The notes below the pieces were generated by a model that had not been told where the DNA came from, did no database searches, and saw only the letters and a program-made list of their open reading frames with translations. From Apostichopus japonicus (Eukaryota > Echinodermata > Holothuroidea > Aspidochirotida > Stichopodidae), in NCBI RefSeq assembly GCF_037975245.1, contig NC_092568.1, positions 13,293,501-13,357,500 on the forward strand: a stretch of 64,000 nucleotides of DNA. The letters are read 5' to 3'. Shown here one piece after another: positions 11,801-25,070 of this stretch. A program made the translations under genes and the position numbers. Position 1 is the first letter of the stretch, and every line of letters starts with the position of its first letter.

Positions 11801-14800
11801 GGGTGGTATACCAAAAGATCTTTTACCAAAGTTTACAGTTGGCGAATGATACGTCATAACAAAAACCAGAACCTCTGAAGAAACTATAGAATTATTCTGA
11901 CACGTGACTAGTGCGATTCGCGCGGCATCACTTTACTCCAGATATTTTCATACACATTTTTTTTATGATGAAAATAGAAAAGAAGTCGAGGAAAAGAAAG
12001 GAAAAGACGTTGACAGGCTTTAAGTAGGTCAAATATTGGCCCTAAACATTGACTGTCCTTGAATGAGAGGCAAATATTCATACCGGTTTAGCATACGGCT
12101 TTGTGGTTTCATATCAATAGACTACTTGGCATGATACTACACTGAAAGATCAAGTTGTGGGCCGCATTATGTTAGGAGGATTCGAAGAAGGACGAATATG
12201 GGTGGGGTCTGTGACAGGTAGAGAGGGGACCGTGAGGTATGGCATGTGTTTTATAATGGAAACATTATACCGTATATGCTTTATAAGGGTTTAACGCTTC
12301 CATCCATGTTCTTCTTTTGTTGTTCCTTATAGTACAGCGCACATAAATATTCCCCACCATCCCCCACCCGACGCCCACTTCCACTTGCAATCACGCACAC
12401 ACACACACACAAAGTGCAAACCCACAGCAATATCGTATAACTTATCAATTGTGTTCATTTCATCACAATGGAATCTTCCAATCCCTGTACATATACTGGG
12501 CTAGCAACAAGTTTGATACAGCGATACCGGTTACGAGTCAGGTACACGTCTTCGTGCTTTCTCTAGGACCGATAAATTTTATTTGAAAATATATTGACAT
12601 GTCATATTCCCTACTCCATGGAGCAGACGAATGTATAATTCCATACTTGTTGAATTATGTGTATAGAATTAAACACTTTCACAAATATCAAACACAATAT
12701 CGATAAATGGAACCTTTACTTGTCAGTTTTTACCAGTATAGTATCATGTAATTACCATTGATTGGTAAGACTATATAGAAACCGTTGTGTCGTATGATGC
12801 TTTATGTGTAACGTGAAAAGTCACGAAAGGTAATTTCTGCTGGACGCCAGGGGCAAATTTGGCGTTTTAAATCCCACCAAATGACAATTGGACTTTTTAC
12901 CCCTTTCATTCCCTAATGTTCAGCTCAGAGACGCCCAACTCCACTATTCGTACCCATATACACGGTCAATTGTCATATAAAAACACCTAAATTCGTAATT
13001 GGCGTTTTGCACCCGATTTGGCTGCTTATTTGGCCCGCTGCTTCAGAAAAAAAGGCAACCCCGTTGGACGGAATACAGTTTTATGTAAGGTGTAGTCAAA
13101 TCACATTATTGTATAGAAGAATACACCCATGTATATGTTTGACATATGATGGCCTATGTTGTTGCAAATTTTGACCACCTTGTAGTGGGGGATGGAGGAG
13201 GGGCAGCATAATAGAATGGGATATCATGAAGCTAGAAACATTTTTTGTGTCTCCATTCGCTTTCCCATTTTATAATGAAAATTGGTAATAATTGAGAGAA
13301 ATTGTAGAAAAATATAAATGGAATAATTACTTTGCTGAAGGTTATTCCAAGTTATTCCAAGACACTGAGGAGTGCGAAATTAGACAATTAGAAGGGTGGC
13401 AGTTAAAGTGGGTGGTCTGAACATGCGTAACCATTATTTGATTTTCTATGGTATGGGGGAGGGGGGGAGGTCGTGAGGTGAGGTGGTATTGACCACCTTT
13501 TTCATGAAAGTGCAACAATGGGGTTCCCTTATTATATTGTTACTTTCTATTTTACTCTACAGTTACACCTTTTCCTAATTTTAGGTATATACACTCAAGT
13601 GTGATGAATTAATGAAATGAAACGAAATGAACTTACTTGTAACAGCTCATCAACCATATAACCGTTAGCAGTGCTTTGTTAACAAATGCTGCAGTGTCGT
13701 AAAATATAACTGATCAAGCTTGATCATCTAACGGTTTGACTTTCCTTAACGTATAGTTGACTCACGGAACCGCCATGTTGATCACACGTAGCCTATACAC
13801 TTTAAGACATACCGCATGATATTTAAGTCTATTTTCAGTTAAGTTAGGAACGACCCCCATTACGACATTGTATATTTATTTCTATTTATAAATACATCAG
13901 TCTTATAAATAATACAAACTATTGATTACTCATGCATATACTTTTAAGCCTCGTCAGGCATCTTTTCTCTTTCCTTTCCGTTAACTGTGATGAGTAATTA
14001 GATTTACGTCACAGTTTGTTTCTTACAAATGGTTTGTAGCTATTTTCGAACACGGAAACGAAATAACAATGGAAATATTATAGCCTAAATTAGAATGGGA
14101 CTTTTCTCATGCTACGTCAGTTGTAATGTATAACTGTACTGTTACATAATTAATCAAGTGACTTATATTGACCAACAAACATATGCTGATTACTAAAAGT
14201 GAAAGCCACTAAAACCTACAAACAACATGTCACACTTGATATGCTTATAATATATATCACATACCCATGCACTACTGTAATCATTAAGCTCAGAAGGAAA
14301 AATACGGTACGATATTACGAAACATGATCATTTCACATTGATGTTTGCGTTTATTATTGTTACAACGTTAATTCGCATTGTTCTATCCAATTCTTCACAA
14401 AGTATATTTCCCAGTGTGTCTATACATCATATGTACACTGTATAAAATATATTCTGCATGGTTACAAGTGTATTCATACAGTTGAAACACTCCTGGTTTT
14501 AAACTGCTCACATTTATATGACGTGCGTATATTTTAAATTTCTTTTAATTAACTGGTTTTACTCGACATATCAATTCGCTACTATAAGGAGGCAAAATCG
14601 ACTGCAATAGGTCAGAATGAACTGCACAATGTCATTATGTCATTCAAGAGTTTCTGGGATCCGGTCTTCATTTTTCGACCGATATTTTGAATGACTTTGC
14701 CGATATTCTCAAGGGACTGAAAAATGATGCAAAAACAAACATTTTTATATGTGGAATCATAATTTGATGCCACCATGAAACCTTGTGTAAACAGCTATTG

Positions 14801-17392
14801 TCCTAAAATTATGAGTTTCTAGCAAATATTTTAAAAGACTGTCAAAAACCACTTAAAAGTGTATTCCCATGTTGGTTAACGTTTTTGACCATTTTAGCAT
14901 ATCTAGCAATTTTCCATCGCCAAACGTCACCAAACATATTATATTTCTTGTGTATGCAACGTAACGCCTCCCAGTCATGTAGCTTAAAAATGAACAGAAA
15001 ATGTTCGTTTGAAGCATTAGGGTCACGAGATTCTGAAACTGCAGTTTGTGTTGAATTCGTCATAATTTATTAATAACATACTTAAAGGCAAGATAAAGTG
15101 CCCCTTGAAAAGCATAAACTGCCAAAATTGCACCAGAAAATGATGAAATTATGCATAAACTTGAAAAGTTTACGAATTAAATTATAAAACATTAACATTG
15201 AACGCGTTTAGTGTTGTGAATGTTTCTAATATCGCTTGCTATAATAATCATGAGCTCAAACAGATGTAACAACGACACAAGCTGCAGGTTGAGTGTGTTC
15301 AAGTTTACGTATATCTGGAAATATCACATGGCTTGGTAACACATACAACATGCAGCTCTAGAAAATTTGTTATTTTGCCAAAATAAGGCCGAGGTTTATA
15401 ACACTTTCAAAGCAATAACTATGTAGTCTAATCTTAGATTTTATTAGTTTACAAGTAATGGGGCTAAATACGATATTGTCTTTAACCGTGGATAATTATC
15501 AGCTATATATATGAAACAAATGGACACGAAGATATATTTTGACAGCGTTCATGCGAAATATCACGCTAGTTTTATAAACGAATCAGCATAACGGAGACCT
15601 ACGAGGAAGTAGTACTATAACAGGTGAATGCACTTTAAGTATGTTTTGTAACGAGATTCCTAAATACGGGAAATGTTTGATAATTACCGCTGCGGTTTTT
15701 GTGTGGTTGAATCACTGCTGTTCGAATCTCCTACATGACAGTCTGGCTAAAATGTAAACTTTCCCGTGGCTGTCTATACGCGTGCGTGTATCGGTGCATG
15801 TTCGGCGACGGAGGGAACTTGTGCCAAACACAGTCAAAGAGGCACGTTCCCCGGGGGTGGGGTCCGGTCTGGTAGAGGGATAGACAACTATATAGTTCCT
15901 TGTATATCATGAACAGGCGCGAAGTCAGCCTCAGTTGTGACGTGAGGCAAGATGGCGTCCCCATTTTATGGTTCAGGGCATTTAAGTTGAATTAATTATT
16001 ATTATATTGATTTGAGTTTCATAACACCATATACAGGCCTTACCCCTTTGATTGGCTGTGTAGTCGACAGACTGTCATGTAGGGGTGTGGGGGAACCTCC
16101 CCCCCCATGAACAATAAACTTGTAGACGTCAAATGGTGCATTGCGAGGCATATTTAAACTATCTAAGACTTTAATTACGGTCAATCGCATGATTAAGCTA
16201 ACAATTACTGTGGAATTATTGATTGAGGTTCGAAAGTTGGGAGGGGGCTTAATAACTGTATTCATTTAGATATGTTTGTATTTTCTTCACGTTAATCTAC
16301 GACTATTAATTTAACTATCGTGGATTTGAGTAGGCTGCTTTGATAACACCGTTGCTCACGGCGAAACATATGTGTATAAATCTGTGTAACTGTGGTGTAA
16401 CATGAACACGGCGGCATAGTAACCTGCATTATATTATGTTCAACATAACGAAGACCATCACTATAGGAAATGTTAACAACTGTTTTCACAAATGCAATAA
16501 AGTTGTATGAGTAACTTTATTGGAACGATTAGACTGTCATGTATACATAGTTATTGCAATATGATTACTTTTAAGTGATACAGATAAACATTTCATATTA
16601 GAACACAGTTAAACATTTAGAAACATTTTATCACGCCCCAAAGACACGATGTTTTGTAATGACATCATATTATCCAAAGCACAGCCCTTACTACCTTCGT
16701 GTATTTGGCACTAATAAACACTTCACAAAATGTAAGACCTGGACACATTCATGTCAAGTTGATAACATTCTAGACCATGGTGGTAACATACAATAGGTGA
16801 ACATTGTCGGCAAGAGTTCTTTTTAAAGTGGTAGACAGTAATAGATAGGAACCAATATTCTTATGATATGTTGATTTATATGACGTAATTGAAGTAATTT
16901 GAATTGATTTTTGCATGACTTCGCCTCCTTGGTCCACGGTGAAAGCAGCAACAGGGTCCCGATGCACTGATTGAAATGGGCCCACAAGAGAGCGTCCATA
17001 TTCACTATACCCAACCGTGGTTTGGGCTGGAGTGAGTCATTTTGGATATTTCGCACCTCCGGATATGGCATGCATTCTTTCCTTAGTGTGAACAGGATTT
17101 CGTTTGAATTTCCATTCTGTTGGGTATCGGGAGATGACTTTTAGAACTGCTCGCACTGAACAGCAATTTTGGAATAAGAAATGAATATAAAAGCATCTGA
17201 TATTTTAAGCCTGTCCTCCAATAGTATTACTAAAATATCAAGGCGTTTGATTCCGAAAATACAGTAAGCTTGGAGCAATCAAACAACTAAGTGCGATTGT
17301 AATTATGCCATGCTAAACCTACTGTTCCTGCATGTGTTCTGTTTTCTTAGAATATTCGATATCCCGGTTTTCGCTGTGGCCGACTTCCGGTT
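8844..17392 (+). other. Intron 1, 5' part: no exon recognised
   Basis: AT-rich intronic sequence with long G runs near 10009-10018 and 11730-11742 and a CA run near 12395-12410. Open frames are short and motif-free. The stretch 12830-13040 with GGCGTTTT repeats and the stretch 14620-15110 look like old mobile sequence but could not be assigned. TACAGTA/TACTGTA heptamers are rare here (7309 upstream, 14273). Confidence 0.5.
15740..15970. promoter_or_regulatory. CpG-richer island with CRE/YY1-like motifs, possible internal promoter
   Basis: This patch is richer in GC and CpG than the surrounding intron. Near its end it carries GTGACGTGAGG (CRE-like TGACGT) and then CAAGATGGCGTC (matching the YY1 AAGATGGCG core, often placed at or after transcription starts), ending about 15960. 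An ATG within the YY1-like motif opens only 13 codons. It could be an alternative promoter or just an old insertion. No donor site can be tied to exon 2. Confidence 0.25.
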
Positions 17393-17428
17393 GTTTAGGC
17401 CCATCTGATGATTCCTAGGGGCCTAAAC
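17393..17428. repeat. 10-bp perfect inverted repeat (GTTTAGGCCC / GGGCCTAAAC)
   Basis: GTTTAGGCCC at 17393-17402 pairs perfectly with GGGCCTAAAC at 17419-17428 across a 16-base loop. It precedes a GC-richer stretch (to about 17690) with a motif-free 64-codon frame. It may be the end of an unrecognised element. Confidence 0.5.
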
Positions 17429-20400
17429 AGTTCAAACAGCATATGGCACCATTTGACGTTCTTTACAGGACTGACAGTATTTATGCTATTTTTTTGCTGA
17501 GCAATGGGCCCAGAGAACTTACACCAGGCCCGTTTGGCGTACTGAATGTACGTCTAATGTCGATATTATCCGCTTCTTCGGCCAGTATATGGTTGGCGGT
17601 CGGCCTCATCGGATGGGTAGTTATTGAAATCACCTGACCAGCATGGGACCCGTGTGAGGCCGCACCGGCCCATAGTTACACCACTGATTCTATACATATA
17701 TAAAGTTATCAAATATATGTACGTTCTGGCTTGACCCATTTTTTTGCTTTAATATAACAAGTTATTATTGTAAATGTTATCTTACACGAAGTGGTTATTA
17801 TTTGTTAATTGGAGTGAGATATTCAGATAATACGTTCATTTGTGTGTGATATACTCAAGGGCAGCCTACTGTGAAACCTATACACGTGTATCGTTAATCT
17901 TAAAGCAGCTGGGTGGATCAGTGGAATGTAATGTGTCAGTGCACTATACCAGGGCAGAGTGAATACATCCACGTTAAGATCCTTCGCGTGATCAGGATGG
18001 ATGGTATATTTGAGCGTAGAAAGTTTGATCATAAATCAGGTTTAACTAAATCAATTATGCATACATACTAATTTGATATGATATCGAACGCTGCCATTTT
18101 ATATATATAGGCCTAATAAAGCACAAACAACAGCATTTATAAACAAAAGGCAGTGCTATACATATAAAATACAATAGCCTATTCATAAACATAAATAATA
18201 AAACAAAAACGTGAAGGACTCATATGCACTTAAGCAGCGAAATCCCTTCATTAGGATTTAACCTTCATAATGTTTAATAACATGCACCCACTGTATTGAT
18301 ATGTCATTTACTTTTGACACTACACCGTATTTGACGTAAAACTGTGGTAATTTTTTTTTTTTTACATTTTAATGAAGGTAAATAATGGGCGTTCTGTAAC
18401 CTATATCCAACCATTAAAGACGGTTGTATCACAAACGCGGTACGTATAACTACGGTAAGATATTCTACGTCAAAACTGGACCGTTAAGTTGCACAGTTTT
18501 CTTTCTTCATTTCTGTTGTTGCTGTTGGTAGGGCCGGACAGGGCATAAGCCAATGGGCGGGTATACCACCATATTATCAACTGGCCTGTTGGCGTTGTGC
18601 ATGAGCTGTAACCAACCAAGTGACACATATTACTTGGGATGAGATATGTACTCGAGTTTTGATGTAGTTCTCTGGTCCCTATAGCTCAGTTGGCGAGATT
18701 TAATTGTGGTGCACATAACTCCCCCGATCTTACTCTCTCGTGATAATGCTTCTGGTGGGTATAAGGCCTTTCATAAAAAATCACTAGTGTAGGATTTGGG
18801 TGGTGGTGGGGTGGGGGGTGCTTGAAAAGTGATCTTCACCCACGGGACAGCAAACAAATTATCAGCTTCAGGATTCTAGAAAAGAGAAGGTGTTGTCACT
18901 GATTTGGGCTCCCATTTAGAGAGCGGAGTAGAGAAAATGAACGTCAAATGTTGCATATTCAGGCTATAAATTAGGTCTGTAAATAGGTCTCAATGCAAGA
19001 ATGTGCTAATAAGTACATAGTACTTTAGGTAATTTGTGTGCAAGTCAAGCGAAGGGGGGGGGGGGGCGCTTTAAGCCACACACCCCTTGATCTGCGCCTG
19101 AATATTCAGGAGAATGTACATGCGGTTTTTAATTGTCAGGCAACCTTCCCCATCCCCCTAAGGTTCATAATGTTTGAAATATTGTGTAGAGTTTGAGATA
19201 CAAAAATTCAACATTTTCAGGAAAATGCAGAACTTTGCAGTTAGTAGTTGTTGTAAAGTCAAAAGTTTAAGTCCAACTCTGAAGATAAACAGTAGAGACT
19301 AGTAAGTCGATTTTCGAGGGACAAGTCGAAATTTAAATATGAAAAAAGTCGCATTAACAAAAAAGAAGACGAAATTGTGAGGAAACAGTCAAATATTCGA
19401 GAAAAATGAAACATTCAGAGTTAAATAGTTGACATTTACAACGTCCCATCTTGGCCACTGTAGCATCTACAAAACTGAAGTTCGTGTGGCGAATATACCT
19501 GAAACCCTACCGATTGTTATAACAATATAAAGGAAGGCGTATTACTATGCAGTGTTGTTTCAGACAGACAGGCCTAACAAAACAAACCTTTCACAGATTC
19601 ACTTTATATTTATCAGCTTTGGGAAAGATAGTTCATTCTTCTGATCTAATAAAGATTACATTCTTGCCATTCAAGAATCTTCATGTAAATGTGCGAATTT
19701 TGTCTCCAATAGGGGACAATAAGTCAACTAATTTGGCAGTGAGTCTACATAGCCCAATATGCAGCTGATCATGATATTGGTATCAATGGATAGAGAACTT
19801 GGGAGCAATGTGACGATGTTTATATAATGGTGAAGGTTGAAGAATTCCAGATTTTCCACAAAACACAACATAAATGGGTAAAAATAAGAAACAATGAGAA
19901 ATTTTGTAATAGTTTTCTAATAAATCAGAATGATTCATTTTAGTAAAATAGTATTATCTTTACTTTGAGGAACCAGGCAGGATGGAGGGGTTACTCTACT
20001 AGAATGGGGACACATAATGGGTTCGGCCAATAGTTAGTACGGTATGTTATAATAAAAAAAAAGGCCATGATGGTGGGTATTGGAAGCCTTAACCAAGCAA
20101 TTAAACCTCCGAGTAAGGATTTTTTTCATCACTGGTCGAATATTTTAGTCATACATTATTACGTAACACCGTAATCACAACATGGTTCCAGATTCGATGC
20201 AACGTGGGATGTAGTGACGGAGTGGCGGACCAAGTTGTTAATTTGGCTTTCGTGCCCACTCCATGCTCTGTCTTGGGTATCTTTAAAAAAATCTGATTTA
20301 CATATTTTACATAAACCATGCACTGGCTGTCACGGACCTGGTAACGATTTGGAATTCGACCCGTGTCAGGACACTCACAGTGACGGAACGAGCCTCCGGG

Positions 20401-23400
20401 GCCAGGTTGTAAAGGAGGAATTCTATTAAAAAGCTTTTAAGTAGGCCTATATAAATATAACATTGGGCATTGTCATGTTATTTCAGGCCGTTTAAGTCTT
20501 ATGTTTTAACAATGATTTGTGTGACTCCTGAGCTGTGACCTATATAGTGATTTGTTGTAGGTTTGATGCACATCGCATTGAGGAACCTCTTATGTCTCAA
20601 AAGTGTTTTACTTAAATCTAGCCTGTACTGTAGAATAATATGTATAGCTGTAGCCTAGTTGTGACTATGATGTAGCTCAGTATCATGATTGTGTGGGGCT
20701 GTAATATTTGTTACACTTTGTACATAATTCATTAGCTATTGTCTCCCATATTATTCCGGTTCTAATTATTGCGGCATAGCTCGAATCATCTGATACGGAC
20801 GAAGAGAGGGCCCAGTGGGATGGGAGGGAGGGGCAAGTCCAGTCATGCAAATGTCATTCTCGGTGAGGTTTCCTACTAGGAGTGCCGCCCTTACTATACC
20901 CTGAGTCGGGGACACGCTAGCTACAACCACATGTCAGTGCATTGTTATGATGATGCACAGGCCTGTAGCCAAGAATTCTGAGTTGGGAGTTCCAAAAATT
21001 TAAGGAGGAACACAATATGTCATGTAAAAGGCTTGTTTTTTACACTTGCATGGTGGTGGCAAACTACGGACCTGCAGGTCATTCCCCTGTTCCTGCCGCT
21101 TTTCCCTGCCTATCCCCTTTCCTCTCAATTACCTCCTCTCCCTTTCCCTACCCTCCCTTTCCCTACCCGAGTACCTTCCCTTCTTCTCACATCCCCCGAT
21201 CCTTCCCCCTCCCCTGGCAAATTTCCGCGTTCATCTGTCGACCTGTCTTACATGGTTAAATTTCATGGTTCCGCATCATTACATTTAGTATTCATGCCAT
21301 GGTACTTGAGTCGCATGATAATCGACAGAAATTGGGAAATTAATCCCATAACGTGCAAGCACCGTTTTCGTGCTACGACCGTCAGTCTGGATTGGCAATT
21401 CACGTAACTCCCTCATAAAATACTGAGGGTCATCATCAAGGTGAAGGGTCTTCCTGTAGTTCCATTCATTCTTTAAGTTTAACCACACGACGAAGGTCAA
21501 ACTCTTCTCGTACTACTGCTGCTGTTACTCGCCAGACGACACCATCATCCCTAACGTCTGTCCTCACAGGCGCACACTGTCAATAACCCACTCTGTACAT
21601 CGGCGATTTATGTCACATTCGCATACATTCATGCGACACTTCATACTTGCAGAAGGTAAGGAAATAATGTGAATGAAAAACATGATTTGTCAATATAGCA
21701 AGCCTTCGCGTTGTTATCCTGCATACTGGCTTGACTGTACACACGCACAGCGTGCTGGTGGTGTACATTACATTTAACATTGTAGTTATTCACGTGTGTT
21801 GTATTTACAGCATAGACTTCCGTCAAAACAGACAGACCGTACGGGCTCGCAAAGAGAATACACCTGGAGTTGCGAGCCCTGGTCGTATTGAATCAAGAAT
21901 AAATCTGTATTTATGACCACCGGTATTGTGGACGAGGATGAGAGAACAACTACCTGTTATATCTCATTGGGTTTGGTCGTGTTATAGTATGAAAAATGAT
22001 GACCAATCATTTTATTCACCATATTCCAAGGTAGAGTATTTCTTACTACTGAAAGTAGGCCTAGGCACTGGTAGGTAGAACAGTGGGAAAAGCGGGTTGC
22101 CAAATAGTAAACTTGTGTAGCCGTAGATAGTGGAACGCCTGGACGTTCAACTTTTAAATGCCAGAGAAGAATCTGCATGAGTGAATGTTAAAATTGATTC
22201 ACATTTATTTGGCAATTATGCAAGGTATAAGGCAGAAATCTAGATATGCCTAAGTCAATTGTACTTTACAGCTAAGCTTCAAGTTGAATACAGTTTAGTT
22301 GTTATAACAAGGATTGCAAATTCCTGCCAAACCAAATTTTCTCTAAATATTTGATGAACTTTGTTTCTTACCCAAGTATAGCTATAAACAGTGATGATCT
22401 ACTAATGTAGTGTCAGGTGCATATTTTATCTCTTGTTTCCATCAGGAGAACAAATTTCAAAGTGTAATAGTGAAAGTGTTATCACTTTTTGTAACTCACA
22501 GAGAAACAGTGAACATCTTTATTTATGGTCATGTCCAGCACTGCAGTTCAAATTTCTTGACAATCTATGTAGCACCGTAGGCCTACCCTGGTCCGTCCCC
22601 CTCCCCCCTCTTTAGTCCACTGAAGGTGACTATTTATTGTATGTATTTCCACAGTGTGGGAACAAATTGTCTGTTTTCAATTAATCACTTTCAATGCTTC
22701 TACTACATATGGTATAATGATATGAAAATTAACATACATTTAGTTCAGATAACTTCATCAATGAAGATTTCGTCTTATGCTAAGCTTGTTTTATATAAGG
22801 ATGAATATCATGGAAGAAAAGTCTGGATATATAATTTTCTTCGACTAATTTTACATGGAATGATTAAAATGAACATGGAAGTTGCAATTGTGTATGCTTA
22901 TGTTGTTTCATCATGAATTCATTAGCAGTGTGTAGCAAAGTTTAAATGTAAAGTTCCTATTGTACTGTAGTTTACAGCTGGGCTGTCAACTTTAAATAAA
23001 TCAATTTCTGGGTTTGGCAACTGGTTTACCGATCAGTGACTGGTTTCCATATTTCTTCTTTGCAGTTTTTGCACAGGCCTCTCAGGTTTTTAAAATGTGT
23101 AGGCAAAGTTTGGATTAAGTATACCTCTCTCAAGGATAGTCTTTGTGCTAGCAACATATCTTCCACTACACAAAAGTTTTCGACTATGCAGTATAAGCTA
23201 ATTTAGTAAATGTTAAAGCCTATAGATTGGATATAGTACACATTTATAGTAGCAGTGAGACTATAGAGCTGTAATGTTGGTGTGTAAGTTTTTTGGGTGT
23301 GAATAAATATATTCATAATGATACTGTCATTGATAATCATCACACTTAGTAAATATTTGCTAGCTGCCTGATGAAGTACAGTGACAGCAATGACTACAGA

Positions 23401-23640
23401 AGTTACGGTATTCCACTTCCAGCCTTCTCGCAAATTTCTACATAGTGCTACAGTTGCATAAAGTGCTTACATTGCATGCAGGCAGTGTTTGCTAGTTACA
23501 GAGGTTTGCAAATACATTTTATGAGTAACATGAAAGCAACAGTCAGAAATTGCTTACTTACAGCAACATATTTTAGAATGTACCTGCCAAAGAAAGTAAG
23601 ACCATGAAGTAAGGATTAATATATTATGATCAGCAGGCTA
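17429..23640 (+). other. Intron 1, middle: no exon recognised
   Basis: Contains a G run at about 19056-19066 and a pyrimidine-rich stretch of about 140 bases at 21080-21220 (CCCTTTCCC-type). From about 20.6 kb onward the heptamers TACAGTA/TACTGTA become frequent. No protein or RNA gene could be supported. Confidence 0.5.
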
Positions 23641-23649
23641 TGACACAGT

Positions 23650-25070
23650 GGTATACTTATCAGTCAGTCCTACTGGCTGGCCATTCTGTAACTTTAAGTG
23701 TACATCAATGCTCTAGCTACTGTAAGTGGAATGATCTTACCCATGTTACACATTATTGTCAACGTTCTTGTGCTTTGACTTCAACTGATGTGAAAGTCTG
23801 AAAACTACATATGCAAATTCCATTTATAAATAAAGCATGGTTGGATGTTTTAGTATGTGGATCCATCTTATTGAGTGCGGGAGGCACAAAGTTCCTGTAG
23901 AGGTCGAAGGTCATTTGAGGTTAACATAGGCCAACATCTGAAAAACTTGTAAACACCTTGCTAACCTGGTAAGCTTACTGAGAAAAAGACAAGTATGGTA
24001 TGATTATTGGTCAGTCCTACTGGCTGACCATTGGTAACTTTTAGTGTACATCAATGCTCCAGCTATGTGGACGGGTATTACCAAAGGTCAAAGGTCATTT
24101 GAGGTAGCCAGAGGTCATTCTGAAAACATTGTTTACACGATATCTCAAGATGGAAAACTTTGACGAATCTCATACTTGGTGTGTAGATGTTCTATATAAA
24201 GTAGAAGTACTCTGGTGCTTTTGGAGGATTTCAAATGTCATTGGAGGTCACCAAAGGTGAAAATGTGAGAAGCTTGTAAACACTTTAACTCCAGATAGAA
24301 GCTACATAACAAATTTTATACTTTGCACATGGATGCCCCATATTAAGTACAAAAAACCTATTGCTTTTGGTGGAGGTCAAAGGTCATCTGAGGTCACCAG
24401 AGGTCAAACACTAAAACGTTGTAAACACGATATCTCAAGATGGGAAGCATGAATACTTTTCATATGTAGCATGTGGATGTGACATATTGAGAATAATTTT
24501 TTTGTGGAGGTCAAAGGTAAAATGAGGTCACCAGACGTCAAACACTGAAGCTTGTAAACAGGATATCTCAAGATACAGTAGGAGGCATGGATACTTCTCA
24601 TACTGATCATGTGGATGTGTTATATTGAGTAAGAGAACTCTGTTGTTTGTAGAGGTCAAAGGTCACCAGAGGTCGAATATTGAAAACCTTGTTAACACGA
24701 TATCTCTAGTTAGCATGGATACTTTTCATACTTGGCATGTGGATGTGTTATATTGAATAGAACTCAATTGGTTTTGGTGGAGGTCAAATGTCATCTGGGT
24801 CAAAACTTTTAAATGTGGTAGAAATGGTAGAAATCATGGATACTTCTCATACATAGTATATGGATATGTCATATTGAGTACAAGAGTCCTGTTGTTTTTG
24901 GTGTTGGTCGAAGGTCATTTGAGGTCACCAGAGTTCAATCTTTGAAAACCATTAGACATGATATCTCAAGGTAGGAAACATGGATACTTCTCATACTTGG
25001 TCTGTGGATGTATCACATTGAGTACAAAACTCCTTTTGTTTTTGGTGGAGGTGTGTACTGCCACATGCAG
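23650..25070. repeat. Tandem repeat family (about 140 bp) rich in AGGTCA half-sites
   Basis: About eight diverged units follow one another. Each combines a GGTCAAAGGTCA block, GAGGTCACCAGAGGTCA, a line like CACGATATCTCAAGATGG, and CATGTGGATGTG...TATTGAGTAC. The repeated block contains AGGTCAAAGGTCA, a direct repeat of AGGTCA with one-base spacing (DR1), intact near 24079, 24375 and 24650 and altered elsewhere. The 5' edge has its own duplicated module, GTCAGTCCTACTGGCTG, at about 23663 and 24011. Divergence between units suggests an old array. Confidence 0.8.

Noticed and set aside
14842-15073. Overlapping 73- and 62-codon frames on opposite strands
   Set aside because: No motif or splice signals. 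The surrounding sequence looks like an old dispersed repeat that I cannot name.
17443-17637. Hydrophobic 64-codon frame resembling a transporter segment
   Set aside because: Only a vague GPFG...-like match, with no splice sites or flanking homology. Treated as chance or old mobile sequence.
18676-18720. tRNA-like start (TAGCTCAGTTGG)
   Set aside because: Box A-like only. No box B at proper distance and no cloverleaf can be built.
21017-21407. Overlapping + frames up to 124 codons
   Set aside because: Driven by a pyrimidine-rich tract that lacks stops in several frames at once.
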